Shown: piece after piece, positions 58,106-64,000 of the stretch
Layout of the letters: each line of letters begins with the position of its first letter
How positions within the stretch are numbered: position 1 is the stretch's first letter
Assembly: GCF_036226365.1 (NCBI RefSeq)
Contig: NZ_CP108462.1
Location: 806,001 to 870,000, forward strand
Length of the DNA: 64,000 nt
Source: Streptomyces sp. NBC_01262
GTDB taxonomy: Bacteria; Actinomycetota; Actinomycetes; Streptomycetales; Streptomycetaceae
Reading direction: 5' to 3'
Position numbers and translations under genes: made by a program
Notes under the pieces: generated by a model
What the model was told of the DNA's origin: nothing
The model's database searches: none
What the model saw: only the letters and a program-made list of their open reading frames with translations

Positions 58106-59233
58106 ATGCGCGTACTGCCCGGCGTGCTCGGCGCCCTGATCGTCGCCGGCACCTTCTCGTCCGTCCTGCGCACGCTGGTCATCCCCCGGCCGACCACTTC
58201 CGGCTTCACCCGGGTCGTCCAGGCGGTGGTGCGGCGGGTCTTCCAGACCGCGGCCGACCTGTGCCCGACGCCCGAGGGCAAGGACCGGGTGCTGGGCCCG
58301 GTCGCGCCGCTGTCCATCCTGGCGACGCTGGTGTGCTGGCTGCTGGCCTTCCTGATCGGCTACGCGCTGCTCCAGGGCGCCGTCAGCGACCTGCACCCGG
58401 TGGACGCCGCCCGGGAGGCCGGCTCCTCGCTGTTCACCCTCGGCTTCGCCAGCAGCCACCACGTCGACCTGACCGTCATCGACTTCTGCGCCGCCGCCAC
58501 CGGGCCCATCATCATCGGCCTCCAGGTCGGCTACCTCCCCACCATCTACGGTGCGTACGCGCGCCGCGAGACCGAGGTCACCCTCCTCCAGGCCCGGACC
58601 GGCAGCCCGCCCTGGGGCCCGGAGATCCTCGCCCGTTACGCCCAGGTCGGCCTGCTCGACCGGCTCACCGAGCTCTTCCACAACTGGGAGCGCTGGAGCG
58701 CCGAGGTCAGCGAGAGCCATACCTCCTACCCGATCCTCATCCACTTCCGCTCCCCCCGCGCCGACCGCAACTGGCTCGTCGCCCTCCTCGCCGTCCTCGA
58801 CGCCGGCGCCCTGCGGCTCGCCCTCAATCCCGGCTGCCCCCAGGCCGAGATCCGTATGGCGCTGCGCGCAGGCTTCGTCTGCCTGCGCGACCTCGCCGAC
58901 ATCCGCGGCTTCGCCTACGACCGCGACCCCTCCCCCGACAGCCCCGTCCGGATCACCTACGAGGAGTTCCTCCAGGGCGTCGACCGCATGGCTGAGCAGG
59001 GCTACCCCATGGAGCGCACCCCCGAACAGGCCTGGCCCGACTTCCGCGGCTGGCGGGTCAACTACGAGGCCCTCGCCCACCGCCTCGCCTACGACATCGA
59101 CGCCGTCCCCGCCGCCTGGTCAGGCCCCCGCCGCACCGCCGAGCCCGTCCTCGTCCCCTCCACCCCGGTCAACCGCCGACCGGCACCGGCTGCGGGGCGG
59201 CCGGGCCCACATAACGGGCCGACGGGCGAATGA
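58106..59233 (+). CDS. Two- to three-helix membrane protein with long cytoplasmic domain; tail supplied by duplicated citrate synthase DNA
   Basis: A 375-residue protein. Hydrophobic helices lie at 1-22 ([19 protein letters not shown]), 68-88 ([21 protein letters not shown]) and about 130-148 ([18 protein letters not shown]), followed by a soluble ~220-residue domain with [26 protein letters not shown] and [46 protein letters not shown]. The fold has an ion-channel-like opening but no filter that I can recognise. Residues after about 358 ([18 protein letters not shown]) and the stop are encoded by copy 1 of a 126-bp duplication whose other copy is the antisense of citrate synthase. Confidence 0.75.
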   Translation: MRVLPGVLGALIVAGTFSSVLRTLVIPRPTTSGFTRVVQAVVRRVFQTAADLCPTPEGKDRVLGPVAPLSILATLVCWLLAFLIGYALLQGAVSDLHPVDAAREAGSSLFTLGFASSHHVDLTVIDFCAAATGPIIIGLQVGYLPTIYGAYARRETEVTLLQARTGSPPWGPEILARYAQVGLLDRLTELFHNWERWSAEVSESHTSYPILIHFRSPRADRNWLVALLAVLDAGALRLALNPGCPQAEIRMALRAGFVCLRDLADIRGFAYDRDPSPDSPVRITYEEFLQGVDRMAEQGYPMERTPEQAWPDFRGWRVNYEALAHRLAYDIDAVPAAWSGPRRTAEPVLVPSTPVNRRPAPAAGRPGPHNGPTGE

Positions 59234-59306
59234 TCTTGCTGTCCTCCGCCTGCTCCAGGACGTTCGCACTCCACCCCACCACCCGCGCGCAGGCGAACGT
59301 CGGCGT
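59169..59306 (-). pseudogene. Duplicated 3' fragment of the citrate synthase gene
   Basis: On the minus strand this fragment encodes [20 protein letters not shown] and [12 protein letters not shown], then a slightly different end (PVPVGG and stop), matching the last ~42 residues of the intact citrate synthase at 59378-60520. It has no start codon or upstream part. Five of 126 positions differ from the intact copy. It overlaps the last 17 codons of the plus-strand gene. Confidence 0.85.
59181..59306. repeat. 126-bp direct repeat, copy 1
   Basis: Copy 1 of a direct repeat whose copy 2 is 59387-59512, offset 206 bp, about 96 percent identical (five mismatches, three of them clustered near 59196-59201). 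It begins in the tail of the 58106-59233 gene and ends at CGGCGT, where homology to the citrate synthase stops abruptly. Confidence 0.9.
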
Positions 59307-59377
59307 ACTGCAATCCCCGGGGAGCGACCCCCCGAACCCCCACGACACCCCGCCCCGCCCGCCGGACCCCCAACCAC

Positions 59378-60520
59378 TCACACCGCCGGCACCGGCTGCG
59401 GCGCAGGCGGGCCCACATAACGGGCGGACGGGCGAATGATTTTGCTGTCCTCCGCCTGCTCCAGGACGTTCGCACTCCACCCCACCACCCGCGCGCAGGC
59501 GAACGTCGGCGTGAACATCTCCCGGGGCAGGCCGCACAGTTCCATCACCACGCCCGCGTAGAACTCGACGTTGATATGCAGCTCGCGCCCCGGCTTGAGC
59601 TCGGCGAGGATGGCCTCGACGCGCTCCTCGACCTGGACGGCGAAGTCGACGAGGGGGCCGCCGAAGTCGCGGGCGATCGCCTTGAGCATGCGGGAGCGGG
59701 GGTCCTCGGTGGTGTAGACGGGGTGGCCGAAGCCCATGATGCGGTCGCCGGCGAGGACGCTGTCGCGGATCCAGGAGTCGATGCGGTCGGGGGTGCCGAT
59801 GGCGTCGAGGGTGTCGAGGGCCCGGCTGGGGGCGCCGCCGTGGAGGGGGCCGGAGAGGGCGCCGACGGCGCCGACGAGGCAGGCGGCGAGGTCGGCGCCG
59901 GTGGAGGTGATGACGCGGGCGGTGAAGGTGGAGGCGTTGAAGCCGTGGTCGACGGTGGAGATGAGGTAGCGCTCGACGGCCCGGGCGCGTACGGGGTCGG
60001 GCTCCTCGCCGGTGAGCATGTAGAGGTAGTTCGCGGCGTACGGCAGGTCGTCGCGCGGCTCGACCGGCGACAGGCCCTGGCCGAGGCGGTGCAGGGCGGT
60101 GAGCAGCGTCGGTACGGCGGCGCAGGCGGCGAGCGCGTCCTCGCGGCGGCGGGCGGGGTCGATGTCGTAGAGCGGGCGGAATCCGGCTGACGCGCCGAGC
60201 AGGGACAGCGCGGTGCGCAGCCCCGCGAGCGGGCCGCTGAGCGCGCAGGAGCGGGCGATGGCGGGAAGCGCGTCGCGCACGTCGTCGGGCAGGTGGCGCA
60301 GCGCGGCGGTGCGGGCGGTGAACTCCGCGCGGGCGGCCGCGTCGGGCAGGGCGCCGTCGAACATCAGGTGCCAGACGTCCTCGAAGGTGCGGGTCTGCGC
60401 CAGCTCGACGGCCGAGTACTGGCGGTAGTGGTAGAAGCCCTCACCGCCCCGGACGTCGCCTATTCCCGTCTCGGTGACGACGACGCCCTTGAGACCGCGC
60501 GGTACATCGGTGATCGACAT
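59378..60520 (-). CDS. Citrate synthase family protein with Glu in place of the catalytic Asp
   Basis: A 380-residue citrate synthase-like enzyme. Catalytic region: [16 protein letters not shown] near 213 (first His), [16 protein letters not shown] near 248 (second His), and [18 protein letters not shown] near 305, where most citrate synthases have NVDFY; the Asp is replaced by Glu. It ends [20 protein letters not shown] followed by RPSARYVGP, typical of short actinobacterial forms. It may be a citrate or methylcitrate synthase, or have altered activity. ATG at 60520 follows GAGGAGA. It is divergent from a second, HTH-fused citrate synthase and shares its operator. Confidence 0.87.
   Translation of the reverse strand: MSITDVPRGLKGVVVTETGIGDVRGGEGFYHYRQYSAVELAQTRTFEDVWHLMFDGALPDAAARAEFTARTAALRHLPDDVRDALPAIARSCALSGPLAGLRTALSLLGASAGFRPLYDIDPARRREDALAACAAVPTLLTALHRLGQGLSPVEPRDDLPYAANYLYMLTGEEPDPVRARAVERYLISTVDHGFNASTFTARVITSTGADLAACLVGAVGALSGPLHGGAPSRALDTLDAIGTPDRIDSWIRDSVLAGDRIMGFGHPVYTTEDPRSRMLKAIARDFGGPLVDFAVQVEERVEAILAELKPGRELHINVEFYAGVVMELCGLPREMFTPTFACARVVGWSANVLEQAEDSKIIRPSARYVGPPAPQPVPAV
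59387..59512. repeat. 126-bp direct repeat, copy 2 (inside citrate synthase)
   Basis: Copy 2 lies in the intact citrate synthase gene, ending three codons before its stop. The 80-bp DNA between the copies (59307-59386) is C-rich and contains no gene. This is a recent local duplication rather than an insertion sequence, as no terminal repeats or transposase are present. Confidence 0.9.
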
Positions 60521-60533
60521 GGTCGTTTCTCCT

Positions 60534-60599
60534 CGATTGACGTTGATCCGACTGTCGATGATTGACTGGATCCATGTCAATATTGATTCAATCAACATG
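60534..60599. promoter_or_regulatory. Operator region between the two citrate synthase genes
   Basis: TTGATTCAATCAA (60583-60595) is a perfect 13-bp palindrome, flanked by CATGT (60573-60577) and ACATG (60595-60599), making an outer dyad. GATTGAC occurs at 60535 and 60560. The 94-bp spacer is clearly AT-richer than the surroundings. A natural binder is the HTH domain fused to the adjacent citrate synthase. Confidence 0.6.
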
Positions 60600-60614
60600 T
60601 GATGGGATGAGGTC

Positions 60615-61895
60615 ATGACGGAACCAGCGAGACTGAGCACGCGCGAGGCGGCCGAGCGGCTCGGCGTCAAGCCGGAGACGGTCTACGCGTATGTCAGCCG
60701 CGGGCTGCTGACCAGCCGCCGCGCGACCGGCGGCCGGGGAAGCACCTTCGACGCGGCAGAGGTCGACGCGCTGGCCCGCCGCAACCGGCGCCCCGCCTCC
60801 GACGCCGAGCCCGGCACGCCGCCGGGCGCCCCCGGCGTGGGCGCCATCCGTACCGGCATCACCTTCATCGACAAGGACCGCTACTACTTCCGCGGCGTCG
60901 ACGCGACCGCGCTCGCCCGGCGCTACGGCTACGAGGAAGCCGCCGAGTGGCTGTGGACGGGCGTGCTGCGCCCCGGCGTGCGCTTCACGGCGCCGCGGGA
61001 GACCCTCTCGGCCGCCCGGCGGGCGGTCGAGGCCCTGCCCGCGCACAGCGGACCGGTGGACCGGCTGCGGGTCGCGGCCATCGCGGCGGCGGCCGCCGAC
61101 CCGCTGCGCTTCGACCTGTCGCCGGAGGCGGTGCTCGGTTCGGCGCGGGCCCTGATCCCCACGCTGGTCGACGCGCTGCCGCCCGCCGGTGGCCCGGACG
61201 CGGAGGAACCGGACGCGGGGGACGGAGCCCTGGCCCGGCGTCTGTGGTCGCGACTGAGCGACCGGTCGCCCGACGATGCGTCACTGCGCGTACTGGACAC
61301 CGCTCTCGTGCTGCTCATCGACCACGACCTGGCCGCCTCCACCCTCGCCGTCCGGGTCGCCGCGTCCGCCCGCGCCCACCCCTACGCCGTGGTCTCGGCG
61401 GGCCTCGGCACCCTCGAAGGCCCCCTCCACGGCGCCGCCAGCGGGCTGGCCCATCACTTCCTCGCCGATGTCCTCCAGCGCGGCAGCGCGGCCCCGGTGG
61501 TCGCCGACCAGTTGCGCACCGGCCGTCGCGTGCCGGGGCTGGGCCACCGTCTCTACCCGGGCGAGGACCCGCGCGCCCAGGAGCTCTTCCGGCTTCTGGA
61601 CGGCATCCCCGCCGCCGCGCCGACCCTCGGCGCCGCCCGCGACATCGTGGAGACCACCGCGCGGCACGTCCCGCTGCACGCCAACGTCGACCTCGCCCTC
61701 GCCGCGCTCTCCGTCTCGGCCGGAATGCCCGCCGAGGCCGGCGAAACGGTCTTCGCCGTCGCCCGCACCGCCGGATGGATCGCCCACGCGCTGGAAGAGT
61801 ACGAGGAGCATCCCCTGCGGATGCGCCCCGTCGGCCGCTACGACGGACCCAAGCCCCCGCAGCCGCTGCCCCTGCCTGTGCCTGCTGCGCCGTGA
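60615..61895 (+). CDS. Citrate synthase with N-terminal helix-turn-helix domain
   Basis: A 426-residue fusion. Residues 6-58 form an excisionase/MerR-like HTH: RLSTREAAERLGVKPETVYAYVSRGLLTSRR, then GSTFDAAEVDALARRNRR. After a Pro-rich linker the citrate synthase fold begins near 80 (GITFIDKDRYYFRGVDATALARRYGYEEAAEWLW). Catalytic blocks are GPLHGAASGLAHHF (His), PGLGHRLYPGEDPRAQE (His) and HANVDLALAALSV (Asp retained). The fold starts like a single citrate synthase unit with RPVGRYDGP at the end. It could be a bifunctional enzyme-regulator, or an inactive enzyme domain serving as a ligand sensor. It faces the other citrate synthase across a palindromic operator. Confidence 0.88.
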   Translation: MTEPARLSTREAAERLGVKPETVYAYVSRGLLTSRRATGGRGSTFDAAEVDALARRNRRPASDAEPGTPPGAPGVGAIRTGITFIDKDRYYFRGVDATALARRYGYEEAAEWLWTGVLRPGVRFTAPRETLSAARRAVEALPAHSGPVDRLRVAAIAAAAADPLRFDLSPEAVLGSARALIPTLVDALPPAGGPDAEEPDAGDGALARRLWSRLSDRSPDDASLRVLDTALVLLIDHDLAASTLAVRVAASARAHPYAVVSAGLGTLEGPLHGAASGLAHHFLADVLQRGSAAPVVADQLRTGRRVPGLGHRLYPGEDPRAQELFRLLDGIPAAAPTLGAARDIVETTARHVPLHANVDLALAALSVSAGMPAEAGETVFAVARTAGWIAHALEEYEEHPLRMRPVGRYDGPKPPQPLPLPVPAAP

Positions 61896-61907
61896 CCGGG
61901 CACGGCA

Positions 61908-61932
61908 ATAGTTCCGCTCGCGAATAGTCCCG
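61908..61932. promoter_or_regulatory. Repeated ATAGTyCCG motifs upstream of the MarR gene
   Basis: ATAGTTCCG (61908-61916) and ATAGTCCCG (61924-61932) recur 16 bp apart just before the MarR gene, and the same ATAGTCCCG occurs in the dyad upstream of the MFS gene (62505-62513). This shared motif suggests that the MarR protein controls both promoters. Confidence 0.5.
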
Positions 61933-61962
61933 TAGTGAACCTTTTTTTGTTACGGTAGCCCC

Positions 61963-62481
61963 ATGACCACCGCACAGGATCAGGCGCAGGCACAGGCACA
62001 GGCGCCGACATCGACCGCCCCGGACCTCACGGGGCTGCTGCAGCACGCGGCCCACGTGCTGACCACGCAGACCACAGCGGCACTGGGCGGCGAGCTGGAC
62101 ATCTCGTCGCGGGGCTTCTGCGTGCTCGCCCACGCGATGCCCGGCGGGCTCACCCAGGCGCAGGTGGCGGAGCAGTCCCGGCTGGACAAGACCACGATGG
62201 TGGTGACCGTCGACGAGCTGGAGAAGGCCGGCCTGGCGGAGCGCGTGCCGTCGCCGACCGACCGCCGGGCACGGATCATCCGGGTCACCGAGGCCGGCCG
62301 CAAGGCCGTCGCGGCGGGCCAGGAGATCGTCGACCACGTCCACAACGACGTGCTCGGCGCACTGCCGGAGGACGAGCGGAAGGCCTTCACCTCCGCACTC
62401 ACCCGACTGGTCGGCGGGCACCTCGCGGAACCGGTGGAGTGCGAGCGGCCGGTGCGGCGGCCACGGCAGGCCCGAAAGTAG
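61963..62481 (+). CDS. MarR-family transcriptional regulator
   Basis: A 172-residue regulator. After a Gln/Ala repeat (residues 4-14: QDQAQAQAQAQ) comes the MarR winged helix: GFCVLAHAMPGGLTQAQVAEQSRLDKTTMVVTVDELEKAGLAERVPSPTDRRARIIRVTEAGRKAV near 47-112, with the wing at PTDRRARII. It probably represses the neighbouring exporter and itself, and is released by a drug or phenolic ligand; this is inferred from family and from the shared operator motif. ATG at 61963 is 31 bp after a run of seven T. Confidence 0.9.
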   Translation: MTTAQDQAQAQAQAPTSTAPDLTGLLQHAAHVLTTQTTAALGGELDISSRGFCVLAHAMPGGLTQAQVAEQSRLDKTTMVVTVDELEKAGLAERVPSPTDRRARIIRVTEAGRKAVAAGQEIVDHVHNDVLGALPEDERKAFTSALTRLVGGHLAEPVECERPVRRPRQARK

Positions 62482-62501
62482 GCCAAGAACTCGATCGGAA
62501 A

Positions 62502-62527
62502 CAGATAGTCCCGAACAAAACTATCTG
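62502..62527. promoter_or_regulatory. Inverted repeat upstream of the MFS exporter gene (probable MarR operator)
   Basis: CAGATAGT (62502-62509) and ACTATCTG (62520-62527) are perfect 8-bp arms around 10 nt, AT-rich, 44 bp before the start codon. The left arm continues as ATAGTCCCG, the motif that also lies upstream of the marR-type gene. A simple -10 or repressor overlap is expected. Confidence 0.65.
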
Positions 62528-62571
62528 CTAGCGTCCTTCCTGGTACTTCAGCGACCAGGAGGCGACCCGAT

Positions 62572-64000
62572 ATGTCCCAGCACGTCCCCGCACCCCCGAC
62601 CGACAGTTCACGCTGGCCGGCGCTGCTCGTCCTCTGCGCGGGCACCCTCATGGTGATCCTGGACGGGACCATCGTGAACGTGGCCCTGCCGTCCATCCAG
62701 AGCGATCTCGGCTTCTCCCAGGCGAGCCTGACCTGGGTCGTCAACGCCTACCTGATCGCCTTCGGCGGCCTGCTCCTGCTCGCCGGACGGCTCGGCGACC
62801 TCATCGGGCGCAAGCGCGTCTTCATCGCCGGGCTCGCGGTCTTCACGGCGGCCTCGCTGCTGTGCGGGGTGTCGGCGGATCCCGGCACGCTCATCGCCGC
62901 CCGCTTTCTGCAGGGGGTCGGCGGCGCGATGGCGTCGGCGGTGACGCTCGGCATGATCGTCGCGCTCTTCACCGAACCGCGCGAGCGGTCCAGGGCGATC
63001 GCCGTCTACAGCTTCGTCGGCTCCGCCGGCGCGTCGATCGGGGTCATCGCCGGCGGGGTGCTGACCCAGGCCATCAGCTGGCACTGGATCTTCTTCGTCA
63101 ACCTCCCGATCGGCGTCGCAGCGGCCGTCCTCGCAGGGCGGGTGCTCGGCCCCGACCACGGCGCCGGGCCCCGTCAGGGCGCCGACGTGACCGGCGCGGT
63201 CCTGGTCACCGCCGCCCTCATGCTCGGCGTCTACACCATCGTCAAGGCCGCCGACCACGGCTGGGGTTCACTGCACACCCTCGGCCTCGGCGCGGTCTCG
63301 GCCGCACTGCTGGGCGCGTTCGTCCTGCGCCAGGCACGGGCCGCGCACCCATTGCTCCCGTTGCGGATATTCCGCTCCCGGAACGTCTCGGGGGCCAATC
63401 TCGTCCAGTTCGTCATGGTGGCCCCCATGTTCGGCTTCCAGTTTCTGGTCGCGCTGTATCTGCAGCGGGTGCTGGGCTACGACGCCATCGGCACCGGGAT
63501 CGCCTTCCTGCCGGTCACCACCTCGATCGGACTGACCTCGCTCTTCCTCGCAGCCCGGCTCATCGCGCGCTTCGGGCTGCGGACCGTACTGGCGGCCGGT
63601 CTGCTCCTGCTCGCCGCCGGCTTCGTACTCCTCACCCGGCTTCCCGCGCAGGGCGGTTACGGCGTCCACGTACTGCCCGCCCTGGTGCTGCTCGGCGCCG
63701 GGGCCGGCCTGGCCCTGCCCGCCATCACCACCCTGGCCATGTCGGACGCGACCCCCGGAGACTCCGGGCTCGTCTCCGGCCTGGCCAACACCACCCAGCA
63801 GGTCGGCGGCGCGCTCGGCCTCGCCGTCCTCAGCACCCTGGCCGCCTCCCGCACCGACCGGCTGCTGGGCACCGGCGAGGACACCGCGGCCGCGCTCACC
63901 GGCGGCTACCACCTGGCCTTCGTCACCGGCGCCGCGCTGATGCTGCTGGCGGCAGCCCTCACCGCGACCGCGCTGCGCCCCGGACGCACGGCCGCGCCCG
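62572..64000 (+). CDS. MFS exporter, DHA2 (EmrB/QacA-like) family; runs off the right edge
   Basis: The first ~476 codons of a 14-helix drug:proton antiporter. Motif A-like TWVVNAYLIAFGGLLLLAGRLGDLIGRKRVFIAG near 52-85 (GRLGDLIGRKR), and motif C-type GFVGSAGASIGVIAGGVLTQ near 145-160, with the DHA2-typical opening ALLVLCAGTLMVILDGTIVNVALPSIQSDLG near 18-48 containing the Asp of motif D1. The ATG at 62572 follows AGGAGG with 9-nt spacing. The stop lies beyond the window. The upstream MarR gene and shared operator suggest inducible efflux, substrate unknown. Confidence 0.9.
   Translation, partial: MSQHVPAPPTDSSRWPALLVLCAGTLMVILDGTIVNVALPSIQSDLGFSQASLTWVVNAYLIAFGGLLLLAGRLGDLIGRKRVFIAGLAVFTAASLLCGVSADPGTLIAARFLQGVGGAMASAVTLGMIVALFTEPRERSRAIAVYSFVGSAGASIGVIAGGVLTQAISWHWIFFVNLPIGVAAAVLAGRVLGPDHGAGPRQGADVTGAVLVTAALMLGVYTIVKAADHGWGSLHTLGLGAVSAALLGAFVLRQARAAHPLLPLRIFRSRNVSGANLVQFVMVAPMFGFQFLVALYLQRVLGYDAIGTGIAFLPVTTSIGLTSLFLAARLIARFGLRTVLAAGLLLLAAGFVLLTRLPAQGGYGVHVLPALVLLGAGAGLALPAITTLAMSDATPGDSGLVSGLANTTQQVGGALGLAVLSTLAASRTDRLLGTGEDTAAALTGGYHLAFVTGAALMLLAAALTATALRPGRTAAP

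Noticed and set aside
59230-59439. A short plus-strand open frame across the duplication
   Set aside because: It is the antisense of duplicated citrate synthase DNA, has no independent homology or ribosome-binding site, and explains itself as the old tail frame of the 58106-59233 gene.
1-64000. CRISPR array, rRNA or tRNA genes
   Set aside because: No regularly spaced repeats, no rRNA-like block and no cloverleaf with CCA-side features were seen in intergenic regions; small spacers leave little room.

Overview
The window is about 64 kb of very GC-rich DNA with strong third-position G/C bias, GTG starts, frequent 1-4 bp start/stop overlaps and many gene families typical of Streptomyces (two conservon operons, XRE-DUF5753 regulator beside an RsbW-like ATPase, PspAB-HtpX, an HTH-fused citrate synthase). 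It reads as chromosomal DNA of a Streptomyces or a close relative. No rRNA, tRNA or CRISPR array is visible, and no gap between genes exceeds about 250 bp. Both edges cut genes: the 3' half of an ABC exporter at the left and an MFS drug exporter at the right.

Layout. 1-6.2 kb: ABC exporter end, membrane metal-dependent hydrolase, DUF3516-type helicase, acyl-CoA thioesterase II, a helix-turn-helix-like protein. 6.4-16.1 kb: two conservons flanking an alpha/beta hydrolase and a flavin/F420-type oxidoreductase. The first (7166-9475 kinase, roadblock, DUF742) lacks its GTPase; the second is complete and is led by an MHYT-domain membrane sensor. 16.2-25.8 kb: YnfA-type membrane protein, methyltransferases, a CoA-disulfide-reductase-like flavoprotein, DUF4032 protein, TrmO-like methyltransferase, a PGRP-type amidase, a SpoIIE/PP2C phosphatase, a VOC protein and small hypotheticals. 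25.9-33.6 kb: an MFS transporter, an IS200/IS605-type element carrying tnpB plus a divergent ribbon-helix-helix gene, a type II (covalent FAD) cholesterol oxidase, a MetE-C-like methyltransferase and a secreted S15 peptidase. 33.8-43.6 kb: Tex, an acetyltransferase, a small protein with a RHIM-like amyloid-type motif, secreted beta-propeller and PL4 rhamnogalacturonan lyase (with a TTA codon), a VWA pair, and an RsbW-like/XRE pair.

43.6-50.3 kb is an NRPS-independent siderophore locus: ATP-grasp ligase, two IucA/IucC synthetases and a PLP decarboxylase, all overlapping by 4 bp, divergent from a FhuF-like 2Fe-2S protein across an iron-box promoter. Gene order equals pvsA-B-D-E of vibrioferrin with the exporter absent. 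50.3-57.1 kb: DrrAB-type ABC exporter, deazaflavin-type reductase, phosphodiester glycosidase, PspAB-HtpX, quinone oxidoreductase and a glycogen-binding-like domain. 57.2-64 kb: two membrane proteins, a divergent citrate synthase pair with a shared palindromic operator and a 126-bp duplication of one citrate synthase 3' end, then MarR and MFS exporter genes sharing an operator motif.

Most noteworthy: the tnpB/RHH element with a predicted guide and repaired target site; the RHIM-like motif protein; the vibrioferrin-like siderophore operon; the MHYT-conservon operon; and the duplication that supplies the tail and stop codon of the neighbouring gene.
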